Assembly: GCF_001715195.1 (NCBI RefSeq)
Contig: NZ_MDWE01000041.1
Coordinates: 1 to 47,732, forward strand
Direction: 5' to 3'
From: Rhodohalobacter halophilus
GTDB taxonomy: Bacteria > Bacteroidota > Rhodothermia > Balneolales > Balneolaceae
DNA: 47,732 nucleotides
In this document: positions 11,000 to 20,646 of the stretch, in pieces
Layout of the letters: every line of letters starts with the position of its first letter
How positions within the stretch are numbered: position 1 is the first letter of the stretch
Made by a program: the position numbers and the translations under genes
The notes under the pieces: generated by a model
What the model saw: the letters and a program-made list of their open reading frames with translations, nothing else
The model's database searches: none
Told to the model about the DNA's origin: nothing

Positions 11000-13405
11000 A
11001 TGAGCATTCTTGAAAAGTTGGGACTGGGCCAGAAGAGTCGTGAAGGTTCACCCAATATTGGAAAAAAGAAAAAGAAAAAGCAGAAGGAAGCGGAAAAGAA
11101 GAAGATTAAATATCTTCGCATACTCATCTTTTCCGTATTTATCATCTCCATTCTGATTACCCTGCCGCAGACCACATTCCAGCCGGTAGCCAGCCATTCG
11201 ATAAACGAACCCTGGAGAGCAGATGACCTGACGGCCCCATTCACCTTTTCAATTAAGAAGAGTTCAGCCGAACTTGAAGAGGAGCGCCGGGAGATCCGTG
11301 AAGCCACACCGCCGGTTTATCACTCCGATCAAAATGCAGCCATGGCTGTAGAAGCACGAATCGATTCGGTTTACAGAAAGCTGCAGCCGGTTCTCGATAC
11401 CTATTTACAGTGGCAGCGGGCCAAAGAGAACAACGACAGTTCAGCTCAGAATGACAGTATCCGCTTTCTGCAGGAGAGAAATTTTCTGGACCTTGAAATA
11501 TCTGACTCAGCCTGGGAGATCATCCTGGCTGACTATGAAGACATTCAGAACACAACAACAAACCGGCAGCTGGTGATAGATGCTGTGCGGTCGAATGTTT
11601 CAAGTGTTACTGCTGACATCTTTGATCGAGGCCTGGTTGACCGCCCCAAAGATGACATCGTTCAAGATGAAATCATTATCCGCAACCTGATCGACCGAAC
11701 CGAGCGTACCGTTAATATTTCGCGAGTGTTCGATATGAATGAAGCTAAAGAGTTTGCCTCTGTTCAGTTTAATCGCGCTCTCAACAGCCGTTCCGCAGAA
11801 ATTGCTTTTGAACTTTTTTCCGGGGTTATTCAGCCCAACCTTCTATACAATGAGGAGGATACCGAAGCGATTTTAAATGAACGCCTCGAGAATATTTCTA
11901 CAACCAAAGGAACCGTAGACCAGGGCGAAATTATCATTCGAAAGGGAGATATCGTTACGGAAGAGCGAGCTATTAAGCTTGAGAGCCTTGCTGAGGCGAG
12001 AGCTGCGTCCGCATCCGACTACGAACGGTTCATGCGCGCTTTTGGAGAGTCGATCATCATCATTGCCGCGGCACTGGTCTTTCTGTTTTATCTCTACCTC
12101 TACAGGCTGAATATTTTCAACCAGCCGCCAATGTTTCTGCTTGTCTTTATTGTGATGGGTGTGATGATCCTGGCAACAGCGGCAACCTATCAGCTCGACG
12201 GTGTAAACGGTTATATTGTACCGATTGCTGTGGCGCCGATTATCCTGACCATTATTTTCGACTCCAGGGTTGGATTGATGGCTACCATCTCTATCGCCAT
12301 GATTACCGGCGTTATTAACGACAACAGTTTTGAGTTTGTCATTGCCACCATCGTAGCGTGTAGTCTGGGTGTTTTTTCCGTACGGGATATAAAAAACCGT
12401 TCACAATTCTTCTTTACCACTCCGGGCGTGGTCATGTTAAGCTACATTGTAATTCTGGCCGGATTTGGTCTGTCGCGGTTTGCCGGATGGGATACATTTA
12501 CATCCAACCTGGTGTTCGTAATCATCAACTCGGTCTTCATTCTGTTTACCTATCCGCTCATATTGCTGATCGAAAAACTTTTTAAAATCACCACAGATTT
12601 CACCCTTCTGGAGCTGGGCGATACAAATCTGCCCCTGATGAAAAAATTGATGAATGAAGCTCCGGGCACTTTTCACCACAGTTTACAGGTTGCCAACCTT
12701 GCAGAATCTGCCGCATCCGATATCGGGGCAAACGCCCTGCTCTGTCGTGTCGGTGCAATGTATCACGACATCGGTAAAATTGATAAGCCGGCCTACTTCA
12801 TTGAGAATCAGAGCAAGTCGAACGATCATGACAAACTGAAACCCAAAATGAGTGCCCTGGTTATTAAGAATCATGTCAGTGAAGGTGTAAAATTAGCCAA
12901 AGAGTATGGTTTGCCAAGTCTCATCATCGAATTCATCAAAACACATCACGGTACATCACTGATCAAATATTTCTACGGAAAGGCTCAAAATGAGAAGGAG
13001 TCCATTCCGGAAGAGGATTTCAGATATGACGGACCCACGCCCTACACCCGTGAACAGGGTATTTTGATGCTGGCCGATGGCGTGGAGGCGGCATCTCGCT
13101 CCATGAAAGATCCAAACTACAGCAAACTTGAAAACCTGATTAACCGCTTGGTTGACGATCATATCAACGACGGTCAATTAAGTAACTGCCCTCTTACGTT
13201 TAAGCAGATTCAGATCATTAAAAAATCGTTTCTGAACATTCTGGTTGGTGTTTATCACAGCCGGGTGGAATATCCGGAGGATAAAGATAAAAAAGATTCC
13301 GGCATGAGAAGCGGTCATCGCCAAACCGAAAAAGAGTCCAATGAACCTGCTGAACAGAAAAGTGATGAGAGCTCTGCTTCTGCCGAGACAAAATCTGAGG
13401 AGTAA
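11000..13405 (+). CDS. 7TM-HD phosphohydrolase (PgpH-like cyclic-di-AMP phosphodiesterase)
   Basis: An 801-residue integral membrane protein of the 7TM-7TMR-HD family, whose studied member PgpH of Listeria cleaves cyclic di-AMP. A lysine-rich cytoplasmic start (residues 21-37) leads to TM1 (about 39-57), an extracytoplasmic 7TMR-HDED domain of about 290 residues, a cluster of six further TM helices (about 345-530), and an HD domain beginning near 550. HD landmarks are PGTFHHSLQVANLAE, MYHDIGKIDKPAYF, and the later FIKTHHGTSLI and MLADGVEAASRSM. The C-terminal 35 residues are a charged Glu/Lys/Ser tail. No diadenylate cyclase gene lies in the window. It is separated from xerD by 2 bases, so they are co-transcribed. 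Confidence 0.88.
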   Translation: MSILEKLGLGQKSREGSPNIGKKKKKKQKEAEKKKIKYLRILIFSVFIISILITLPQTTFQPVASHSINEPWRADDLTAPFTFSIKKSSAELEEERREIREATPPVYHSDQNAAMAVEARIDSVYRKLQPVLDTYLQWQRAKENNDSSAQNDSIRFLQERNFLDLEISDSAWEIILADYEDIQNTTTNRQLVIDAVRSNVSSVTADIFDRGLVDRPKDDIVQDEIIIRNLIDRTERTVNISRVFDMNEAKEFASVQFNRALNSRSAEIAFELFSGVIQPNLLYNEEDTEAILNERLENISTTKGTVDQGEIIIRKGDIVTEERAIKLESLAEARAASASDYERFMRAFGESIIIIAAALVFLFYLYLYRLNIFNQPPMFLLVFIVMGVMILATAATYQLDGVNGYIVPIAVAPIILTIIFDSRVGLMATISIAMITGVINDNSFEFVIATIVACSLGVFSVRDIKNRSQFFFTTPGVVMLSYIVILAGFGLSRFAGWDTFTSNLVFVIINSVFILFTYPLILLIEKLFKITTDFTLLELGDTNLPLMKKLMNEAPGTFHHSLQVANLAESAASDIGANALLCRVGAMYHDIGKIDKPAYFIENQSKSNDHDKLKPKMSALVIKNHVSEGVKLAKEYGLPSLIIEFIKTHHGTSLIKYFYGKAQNEKESIPEEDFRYDGPTPYTREQGILMLADGVEAASRSMKDPNYSKLENLINRLVDDHINDGQLSNCPLTFKQIQIIKKSFLNILVGVYHSRVEYPEDKDKKDSGMRSGHRQTEKESNEPAEQKSDESSASAETKSEE

Positions 13406-13407
13406 AG

Positions 13408-14319
13408 ATGGCCGGATTCGAGTTTGAGCTGAAACAGTACCTGCAATTCATCAAACTTGAAAAAGGACTCTCCAAAAACTCCGCCCTATCCTATGAGAAT
13501 GATCTGAAACGCTACCTCCACTTTGTTTCACATACACTGAAAGTTTCGGGATTGGATGGAATCACCCTGCAACACATAGAGCAGTACCTGGAAGAGCTGA
13601 CAGAGATGGAACTTGCCGTCAGCTCCATCGCCCGGAACATCTCAAGCATTCGAAGTTTTCACGAGTTTGCGGTGGTTGAAAAGCTTGCGGAAGCCAACCC
13701 TGCGGAACTGATTGAGCTCCCCAAAAAAGCGAAAAACCTGCCTGAGGTGCTTACATCGCATGAGGTGGAGGCAATCATCGATGAGGCGGACAGAACCACA
13801 ATGGCCGGAATCCGCGATGCCGCCATCCTGGAAACACTCTATGCAAGCGGCATGAGGGTGAGTGAACTGACCGATTTGGAGATGGATCGTCTCTTTTTTG
13901 AAATCGGATTCATCAGGGTTGTGGGGAAGGGAAATAAAGAGCGTCTGGTTCCGGTTGGAGAAATCGCCCAGTTGGCACTTGAGCACTATATCGAGACTGC
14001 CCGGAAAGAGTTCATCAACCCGAAGAAACCCGGCAAGTCTGAGAACAAGTTATTTCTGAATCAGCGCGGCGGACCGCTAACCCGCATGAGCATCTGGAAT
14101 ATTGTAAATAAGTATGCTCAAAAAGCAGGAATCGAAAAGAATGTCTATCCGCACATATTCCGGCACTCCTTTGCCACACATCTTCTGGAAGGAGGAGCTG
14201 ACCTCCGGGCCGTCCAGGAGATGCTCGGACACACTTCCATTGTAACGACTGAAATTTATACCCATGTAGACCGTTCTCTGCTCCATCAGGTTCATAAAGA
14301 GTTTCATCCGCGGGCCTAA
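13408..14319 (+). CDS. xerD: Tyrosine recombinase XerD-like
   Basis: A 303-residue site-specific tyrosine recombinase of the XerC/XerD type that resolves chromosome dimers at dif near the terminus. The N-terminal SAM-like core-binding domain (EFELKQYLQFIKLEKGLSKN, residues 4-23) is followed by the catalytic domain: Arg in ASGMRVSELTDLEMDR (about 149), Lys in VGKGNKERLVPVG, the H-x-x-R pair in PHIFRHSFATHLLEGG (about 249-252), His in MLGHTSIVTTEIYTHV and the nucleophile Tyr of IYTHVD (about 284). Normal chromosomal length and no mobile-element context, so it is read as housekeeping Xer. XerC versus XerD is judged by similarity and is less certain. Confidence 0.88.
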   Translation: MAGFEFELKQYLQFIKLEKGLSKNSALSYENDLKRYLHFVSHTLKVSGLDGITLQHIEQYLEELTEMELAVSSIARNISSIRSFHEFAVVEKLAEANPAELIELPKKAKNLPEVLTSHEVEAIIDEADRTTMAGIRDAAILETLYASGMRVSELTDLEMDRLFFEIGFIRVVGKGNKERLVPVGEIAQLALEHYIETARKEFINPKKPGKSENKLFLNQRGGPLTRMSIWNIVNKYAQKAGIEKNVYPHIFRHSFATHLLEGGADLRAVQEMLGHTSIVTTEIYTHVDRSLLHQVHKEFHPRA

Positions 14320-14354
14320 TTACTATCCAACATTTGCAAACTTTGCTCAATCCT

Positions 14355-16061
14355 ATGTTTAAATCTCTATTTACATCCCTCTCACTTCTCCTGATTTTTC
14401 TTTTCCAACCGTTTCAGCAGATCATTGCTCAGGTATCCTACCCTTCGGTTTATGAAAACGGTGTGGTTACCTCTGCCGAAAAACACGCCTCTGAAGCGGG
14501 GCTAAAAATACTCCGAGAGGGCGGAAACGCCATTGATGCCGCCGTTGCGGTTCAGTTTGCACTGGCCGTTACCCTGCCCCGAGCCGGGAATATTGGAGGA
14601 GGAGGTTTTATGGTACTGCATACTGCTGATGGAGAGATCAACACACTCGATTTCCGGGAGAAAGCACCCTCCAGGGCAACCCGGGATATGTATCTGGATG
14701 AGGATGGTGAGTACATCAGCGAAATGAGCAAGATTGGGGGATTGGCATCTGGTGTGCCCGGAACGGTTGACGGAATGGTGACAGCTCTTGAACGATACGG
14801 CACGCTTGCGCTTGAAATAGTTCTCGAACCGGCAATACAGCTTGCGGAAAAAGGGTATCAACTCTCCCATTCACAAGCCCGTTCGCTGAACAGTGCCGCC
14901 AACCGGCTTCGTGAATTTGAGGGATCCCGTCAAGTGTTCATCAAACCTGACGGAACGGAGTGGCAAGCCGGAGATCTGTTTGTTCAAAAAGATCTGGCCG
15001 ATACGTTGAGAAGAATTGCATCCATGGGACGAAGAGGATTCTATTCAGGAGTTACCGCCCGAATGATTGTAGACGAAATGCAGCGAACCGGGGGGATTAT
15101 ATCCCTGAGAGACCTCCGGGATTATAAGAGCGTGTGGCGTGATCCGGTTAAAGCCAACTTCAAAGAGTTTGAACTCTATATGATGCCTCCTCCAAGCAGC
15201 GGAGGGGTGGTTATTAAACAGGTACTCGCCATGCTTGATGAGTTGGAAATTGATCAGTTTAAGTTCAACTCTGCAGACTACATCCACCGAATGGCAGAAG
15301 CTTTACGCAGATCGTTTGCAGACAGAAACTACTGGCTCGGCGATCCCGATTTTGCCGGCATCCCGATGGAAAGACTGACAAGTGAGGAGTATCTGTTTCA
15401 GAGAATTTCGAACTTTGACCCGGAACAGGCCACACCAAGCATCGATGTTTCGCAGGGAGAGTTTCATGCATTTCAGGAAAGCGACCAAACCACGCACTTT
15501 AATGTTGCCGACCGCTTCGGGAATGTTGTGGCAGTAAACACCACACTAAACGGATCTTTCGGCAGTTTTGTCACGGTTTCCGGTGCCGGATTTTTACTGA
15601 ACAACGAAATGGATGACTTTTCCGCAAAACCGGGTGAACCCAATATGTTTGGGCTGATCGGAGCCGAGGCCAACGCCATCGAACCGGGTAAACGAATGCT
15701 CAGCAGTATGAGTCCCACCATTGCTCTCAAAAACGGTGAGCCGTTCTTTGCGGGAGGCGGAGCCGGTGGCCCCAGGATTATCACCGCAACGCTGCAGAAT
15801 TTTTTAAATGCAGCCCTTTTCGGTATGAATGCAAATCAAGCAATAACCGCACCGCGAATTCATCACCAGTGGCTGCCCGATAAACTCTATGTGGAACGAC
15901 TCTACTTCTCATCAGACACCCTTCAAAAACTGGAGGGTTTTGGGCATGATGTGGATCAAATTGGAAATATCGCCCTCACTCATTTTATTCTGTTTGAACC
16001 GGAGAACAGAATGCAGGGAGCCGCCGACAGCCGTGGAGATGGACATGTTGCCGGCTACTGA
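14355..16061 (+). CDS. ggt: Gamma-glutamyltransferase / glutathione hydrolase
   Basis: A 568-residue exported gamma-glutamyltranspeptidase, which hydrolyses or transfers the gamma-glutamyl group of glutathione-like peptides. A clear signal peptide covers residues 1-26 (FKSLFTSLSLLLIFLF...IIAQ). The proenzyme is cleaved before the conserved threonine in QTTHFNVADRFGNVVAVN (about residue 380), which becomes the nucleophile. Downstream are LLNNEMDDFSAKPGEPN and the MLSSMSPTI segment carrying the two adjacent serines of the oxyanion region. A TTG start at 14334 would add seven residues in front of the signal peptide; the ATG is preferred. It is 35 bases from xerD. Confidence 0.93.
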   Translation: MFKSLFTSLSLLLIFLFQPFQQIIAQVSYPSVYENGVVTSAEKHASEAGLKILREGGNAIDAAVAVQFALAVTLPRAGNIGGGGFMVLHTADGEINTLDFREKAPSRATRDMYLDEDGEYISEMSKIGGLASGVPGTVDGMVTALERYGTLALEIVLEPAIQLAEKGYQLSHSQARSLNSAANRLREFEGSRQVFIKPDGTEWQAGDLFVQKDLADTLRRIASMGRRGFYSGVTARMIVDEMQRTGGIISLRDLRDYKSVWRDPVKANFKEFELYMMPPPSSGGVVIKQVLAMLDELEIDQFKFNSADYIHRMAEALRRSFADRNYWLGDPDFAGIPMERLTSEEYLFQRISNFDPEQATPSIDVSQGEFHAFQESDQTTHFNVADRFGNVVAVNTTLNGSFGSFVTVSGAGFLLNNEMDDFSAKPGEPNMFGLIGAEANAIEPGKRMLSSMSPTIALKNGEPFFAGGGAGGPRIITATLQNFLNAALFGMNANQAITAPRIHHQWLPDKLYVERLYFSSDTLQKLEGFGHDVDQIGNIALTHFILFEPENRMQGAADSRGDGHVAGY

Positions 16062-16077
16062 TCTGACAATATAGATC

Positions 16078-17733
16078 CTAAGCTTCGGTCTGAAGCTCGA
16101 TATTTTTCTGCTCTTCAGGCCGAATGGGGAAAAGAATCGCAATGGAGTTTTTCTCGTCATCAAGGATCATCTCTCCTTTAATCTGTTTGGTGAGTGAACT
16201 TACCAGGCGCATTCCCAGCTCCGATTTATTCTCCCAATGAAACAGGTGAGCAGGTAGCTGACCGTTCTCCCGAACCACAATATAGAACTGTTCATCATCG
16301 GCGTAGAGATCAATACTCACAACGCCCGCCACCTCCTCCGTATATAGACTTTCGTAGACGCGACTTAAAATCTCATTCACCACCATACAGACCGGCACGG
16401 CCCTTTCCAGGTCCATCAACAGGTCACCGGCGTAGAGTGAGATATCCGCCTTGGAGCTGTGGTGACGATAATCCTGTTCCAGACGGTTCGATAGTTTGAT
16501 TACATACGCTTTCAGATTCAATGAGCTATGATCCCCCGACTGTTGTAAAAGTTCATGGAGAAGAGAGATCGCACGAATTCTGGATTTTGAACCTCGCAGT
16601 GTTTCCACCATTGATTCATCACCCGTACGTTTAAGCTGAAGCTCAAACAGAGCGAGGATAATTCCCAGGTTATTCTGAACTCTGCCGTGAATCTCATTTA
16701 AAAGCAGATCCCGTTCACTCAACGCTTTTTCAAGTTCAGCTCCTTTCTTTATCAGCTTGGATGTCTTTTTGTCCACCTCCTCTTTAAGTGAGTTGTTCCA
16801 TGATGAAACAAGGTAGATTCCCGTTAAACCCACAGTCAGAATAATTCCAATCGAAATCCAAAAAATGAGCTGGTAGGATTCCGTTGCCTGAAAAACTCGT
16901 GAAATACTTAAAATTTCAGCCTCCATAACCGCTTCAGAAATCGCCTGATTTCCCATAATCCTGCCGCTCACCACAAACATCAAAACCACCACCACTACCG
17001 AAGAGATCGCACCGTAAATCCAGCCGAGCGTAACCGGGGGTCTGGACTCCGTACGAATCATCCTTTCCCGCTGATGTAAAACGGCCGGAGTGAACAGAGC
17101 AAGAAGCGGCCCGACAATCAGAATGGATTGAAAAAAAGCACCTGTCCACCAACCGTTCCATATTTTCACAGTCATGATGGCATTCAATCCCTGATCCAGA
17201 CTCCACACAAAAGACCCGAGCGAACTTGCCATCGCAGCTACAAGTGAAACAACCGTAAAGAAAGCCACGCTCTTGATACTTCTCAAATCCGTGGATATCG
17301 GCACACAGTAGTAGGCAAGTGCGTAAATACCCAACCCGAGAATGAATGAAAATGCAAATAGAAGCGACCATTGAATGGGCATTTCAGCCGAAAATGCGAT
17401 CACAAAAGAGGAGAGAAATACCGGAATAAAACCCCACTCAAATCCCATCCAGAAAAGCAGTAGCACACCGATAATAAGCGGCGGATAGATCAGAAAGAAA
17501 GTTGCTACATTGATCTGTTCAACCTGTACGGCTACCCAGCTGTCCGGTATCATCATCAATACTGAATAGATCGATAAACCAATCAACACAACCCACCCGA
17601 TGATGGCTGCTGTAACCTTTAACGGTTCGTTTTTTAATATCCCCAGAAGCTCATCCAACGCAACCGGATTCCAAATTCTGCCCGACCCCTCAAATCTTTC
17701 TTCACTCATCATCCCCTTTTGATTTAATTCCAT
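16078..17733 (-). CDS. MASE1-domain sensor histidine kinase, divergent kinase core
   Basis: A 551-residue membrane sensor kinase. Residues about 38-320 form a MASE1-like block of roughly eight hydrophobic helices, followed by a coiled-coil linker (KKTSKLIKKGAELEKALSERD) and a HisKA_2-type dimerisation helix with the phospho-acceptor in LLNEIHGRVQNNLGIILAL (about residue 345). The ATPase domain is recognisable but altered: the N-box reads VVNEILSRVYESLY rather than having the usual second Asn, and the G1 box is VRENGQLP instead of DNGxG. The G2 region SELGMRLVSSLTKQI is better kept. No response regulator is adjacent. It converges on the 3' end of ggt, 16 bases away. Confidence 0.82.
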   Translation of the reverse strand: MELNQKGMMSEERFEGSGRIWNPVALDELLGILKNEPLKVTAAIIGWVVLIGLSIYSVLMMIPDSWVAVQVEQINVATFFLIYPPLIIGVLLLFWMGFEWGFIPVFLSSFVIAFSAEMPIQWSLLFAFSFILGLGIYALAYYCVPISTDLRSIKSVAFFTVVSLVAAMASSLGSFVWSLDQGLNAIMTVKIWNGWWTGAFFQSILIVGPLLALFTPAVLHQRERMIRTESRPPVTLGWIYGAISSVVVVVLMFVVSGRIMGNQAISEAVMEAEILSISRVFQATESYQLIFWISIGIILTVGLTGIYLVSSWNNSLKEEVDKKTSKLIKKGAELEKALSERDLLLNEIHGRVQNNLGIILALFELQLKRTGDESMVETLRGSKSRIRAISLLHELLQQSGDHSSLNLKAYVIKLSNRLEQDYRHHSSKADISLYAGDLLMDLERAVPVCMVVNEILSRVYESLYTEEVAGVVSIDLYADDEQFYIVVRENGQLPAHLFHWENKSELGMRLVSSLTKQIKGEMILDDEKNSIAILFPIRPEEQKNIELQTEA

Positions 17734-17824
17734 GAATGTTAGAATAATCTAATATAAAAAGAACTTTCCGATACCGGATCAGGCGGTCTGAAATTCTAAT
17801 TTTTAGAAAATGAATTTCGCTGAT

Positions 17825-18631
17825 TTACAGCAGTTTCCAGATCATGGAGAAGGCAATTGCGATAACCAAAATGGAAAACCCGAGCTGAACTCTGCTTGCA
17901 GATGCTCTTTTATTCAGCTTTACTCCGTAAAAACCACCGATAAATGCCCCTATCACAAGCGGAAGACTTGTCCCAAAATCCACAAAACCCAGCGTAAATT
18001 CTGTTATGCCTGCCGGAGCATTCTGTACCAATGCAAACTGCAGCCAGCCGGACAGAGAGATCAGAACAATGGCCATCGAGGAAATACTCACCGCTTTCGC
18101 AATGGAGAGTCGGTAGGCCAGATTAAGCATGGGCACAAGCACTACGCCTCCGCCTACCCCTGCCAGGGATGATACCAGCCCGCCAAACCCGCCCGCGATG
18201 AACTGTTTAGAAAGTCCGGGCATTTCAGCTTTCACCTGAAGAGTGACGTTCGACTTACTGCGCCGATAGAAAAGAAGTGCTACAAACAGGAGCAGAATTA
18301 CAAAAAAGGAGACAAATACATCTTCCGTGTAATACTCGCTCGTAACAATGGTCTTCCCCACATACACGCCTAAAGAACCGAGCAATCCGATTACAATCCC
18401 TTCACGCCAAAATGAATTTTTGTGATTTTTTTGCTGTATGGAACTGCTCAGCGAAGCCGTAAAGGTACAGAATAGAGATGAGGCAATCGTCCAGGAGACG
18501 GCTGACTCTACTCCCATCGATGTGAACAGAAAAAAAAGAATGGGAGTAAAAAGAAGTCCGCCACCCACTCCAAAAAAACCGGCCATCACGCCGGCTATCA
18601 ATCCAAGCAGTATGAGGAGAAAAAACATCAA
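17825..18631 (-). CDS. Sulfite exporter TauE/SafE family permease
   Basis: A 268-residue protein made of about eight membrane helices in two repeated halves, as in the TauE/SafE (DUF81) family of anion exporters. The glycine-rich signatures of each half are visible: GVMAGFFGVGGGLLFTPIL near residue 15 and GGLVSSLAGVGGGVVLVPML near 150. The transported anion (sulfite, sulfoacetate or another) cannot be told from sequence. Its start overlaps the stop of the PhzF-like gene by 4 bases, so the pair is an operon. The phzF partner offers no clear substrate clue. Confidence 0.88.
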   Translation of the reverse strand: MMFFLLILLGLIAGVMAGFFGVGGGLLFTPILFFLFTSMGVESAVSWTIASSLFCTFTASLSSSIQQKNHKNSFWREGIVIGLLGSLGVYVGKTIVTSEYYTEDVFVSFFVILLLFVALLFYRRSKSNVTLQVKAEMPGLSKQFIAGGFGGLVSSLAGVGGGVVLVPMLNLAYRLSIAKAVSISSMAIVLISLSGWLQFALVQNAPAGITEFTLGFVDFGTSLPLVIGAFIGGFYGVKLNKRASASRVQLGFSILVIAIAFSMIWKLL

Positions 18632-19404
18632 ATCCCGAGAGTTCCGGTCATATAGGTGACGGCAGAGCCACCGATCTCTACCCTTTCGTTAAGATTTTTA
18701 CAGTGAATAACCCCTCCCCGTTTAGAGAGCTGCCGTGCAGTCAGTTGATCCTTACCGAGTTTTTTTGCCCAAAAAGGCGTCAATACGGTATGGGCAGAAC
18801 CGGTTACAGGATCCTCCGGAACCCCCACTTTCGGAGCAAAAAACCGGCTTACAAAATCTTCATTATTTCCACGTGCTGTTATAATCACACCGCGAGCTTC
18901 CATTCTCTCAAGGAGCTGTAAGTCGGGTTTCATCCCTGCAACCGTCTCTTCATCGCTCACTAAAACCATCAGATCCACATTCATCCCTGTATAAATGGGT
19001 ATTGTACCGATCGCATCCGGAATTAATTTTGGAACCGGAATCTGGTCGGGTGGCTGCGCCGGGAAATTCATCCAATAGAGATCATCCCTTTTTTCAACCG
19101 TCAGTTCTCCGCTGTTTGATTGAAACCGAATGGTCTTTTCCCCAAACTTTTTATGAGAAAATAGTACATGGGCAGTGGCAAGCGTTGCGTGCCCGCATAA
19201 GTCCACTTCTGTTGTAGGTGTAAACCATCGAATTCGAAATGAGCCATCTTTTTGGGGAACGTAAAAAGCTGTTTCAGAAAGGTTGTTCTCCGATGCAATC
19301 ATCTGCAGGATATCCTCAGACGGCCACTCATTCATGGGTACAACCGCTGCGGGATTTCCGGAAAAGATATGTTGAGTAAAAGCGTCTACCTGAAATATAT
19401 CCAT
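18628..19404 (-). CDS. PhzF family isomerase/epimerase
   Basis: A 258-residue member of the PhzF/DapF-fold family; PhzF itself isomerises a phenazine precursor, but most relatives are of unknown substrate. Motifs include QVDAFTQHIFSGNPAAVVP at the start, the catalytic Glu in NNLSETAFYVP (about residue 36), DLCGHATLATAHVLF around 67 and FFAPKVGVPEDPVTGSAH around 200, where the second half-site glycine-rich loop sits. An upstream ATG at 19429-19431 would add nine residues that families normally lack, so the ATG at 19402-19404 is chosen. There are no phenazine genes nearby. Co-transcribed with the TauE-like exporter. Confidence 0.88.
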   Translation of the reverse strand: MDIFQVDAFTQHIFSGNPAAVVPMNEWPSEDILQMIASENNLSETAFYVPQKDGSFRIRWFTPTTEVDLCGHATLATAHVLFSHKKFGEKTIRFQSNSGELTVEKRDDLYWMNFPAQPPDQIPVPKLIPDAIGTIPIYTGMNVDLMVLVSDEETVAGMKPDLQLLERMEARGVIITARGNNEDFVSRFFAPKVGVPEDPVTGSAHTVLTPFWAKKLGKDQLTARQLSKRGGVIHCKNLNERVEIGGSAVTYMTGTLGI

Positions 19405-19473
19405 CTGTAATCTTTTTCCCGAAATGTACAAAATAGAGAGGACTGATACACTTCACACCCTTTGGGTAGTCTG

Positions 19474-20640
19474 TTAACCCCGAATCTCTTTGAGCCTGTC
19501 CCTTGCGCGGCTCTTCGTTTCCCGAGATGAATCACTCTCTACAACACGTTGGTAGTAATCTGCAGCCTGTTCAGGTAAATTCATCCGTTCACTCGACCTT
19601 CCGGCATAGTAGGCAGAAAGTGAATATATCGGCCTTTTGGAGCTATTTGGAAGATTGATCCCGGTTTGATGTGCCGTTTGAAAAGCTTCAAGTGCCTCAT
19701 CAACTTCTCCCGATCTATAGTGTGCGATCCCTTTCTGATAATAGATCTCCTCTTTCAAAACAGGGTTTTGTTCCAGCTCGCCATCCTGTTCAAGTTGATC
19801 CGAAAAGACAATTACATCTCTGTACCGGTTTAACTGAGACAGAGTACGAATGTAGAGCCTCTTGTAGTAGCTGTTGGCCGGATAACGTTCAGTTAAAGAG
19901 AGAAAATAGCTGAGTGCCTCCTCATATCTCTTTTCGTAATTGAGCAGAATGTTTCCTAAAAAATAGGTCGACTCGGGACGAGCAAATACGCCCTTCTCTG
20001 ATGCTGACTTTAACATCTCAAGTCCATGCTGCTTATCGCCGTCCGGCAGAAACCATGAAACAGCCCGTACCGCCGCGTAACTCTCGGGGATGTATGCCGC
20101 GTAGTAGCTTTTCATTCCTTCGGCAAAATCATTATCCGGAAGATTGGGAACCACCTCCATCAGCCTTGAGTAAGCCTGATAGGCTCTCCGGCCGATATTT
20201 GCAGCCGTCAGCCACTCTTCGCGGTTGGAGTGATGACGTGCGGTATAGCCGGTAGCAATTGCCCTGATGATGAGTGCATCGGGATGATCGGGGTGTTGTT
20301 TCAAAAGCTGGCCGGCCTCGTAATCTGCTCTTTTCATCACATTGAAGAAGTGTTCATCATACTCGGTGTTGTGCAGGTCGTTAAGTATGTTCCACCAAAG
20401 CTCCATCCCATCCCATAAAATCCAAAGCGGGTGCTCGGGGTACTGCTCAATCCACCCTGATAACAGATCACGGGCCGCGTCCGGATTACGGTTATAAAGA
20501 GAGTCTATCGCCTGTTTGGCATCTTCTTCAAACGTCTCATCCTGGATCAGAACGGGAATCTGTGCGGCTGCAGGGTCGATCCCCAAAAAGAGAACCGAAC
20601 CGATGAAGAGAAGAAGAATTTTTATCGAACATTTTGGCAT
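19474..20640 (-). CDS. Exported TPR-repeat protein
   Basis: A 388-residue protein with a signal peptide (residues 1-26, ending PAAAQ) and then helical repeat sequence of tetratricopeptide type. Clearer repeats are near 255-290 (KRYEEALSYFLSLTERYPANSYYKR) and near 305-335 (EIYYQKGIAHYRSGEVDEALEAFQTA), with a final one near 350-380. The first 200 residues look like degenerate repeats. TPR proteins scaffold other proteins, so no enzyme activity is expected. It lies 6 bases after the hydrolase gene and probably forms an operon with it and the pseudouridine synthase. Confidence 0.78.
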   Translation of the reverse strand: MPKCSIKILLLFIGSVLFLGIDPAAAQIPVLIQDETFEEDAKQAIDSLYNRNPDAARDLLSGWIEQYPEHPLWILWDGMELWWNILNDLHNTEYDEHFFNVMKRADYEAGQLLKQHPDHPDALIIRAIATGYTARHHSNREEWLTAANIGRRAYQAYSRLMEVVPNLPDNDFAEGMKSYYAAYIPESYAAVRAVSWFLPDGDKQHGLEMLKSASEKGVFARPESTYFLGNILLNYEKRYEEALSYFLSLTERYPANSYYKRLYIRTLSQLNRYRDVIVFSDQLEQDGELEQNPVLKEEIYYQKGIAHYRSGEVDEALEAFQTAHQTGINLPNSSKRPIYSLSAYYAGRSSERMNLPEQAADYYQRVVESDSSRETKSRARDRLKEIRG

Positions 20641-20646
20641 AAAATA

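Noticed and set aside
13408-14319. Tyrosine recombinase as sign of an integrated element
   Set aside because: It has the length and motifs of chromosomal XerC/XerD, is co-oriented 2 bases after the 7TM-HD gene, and no attachment repeats or phage genes are near.
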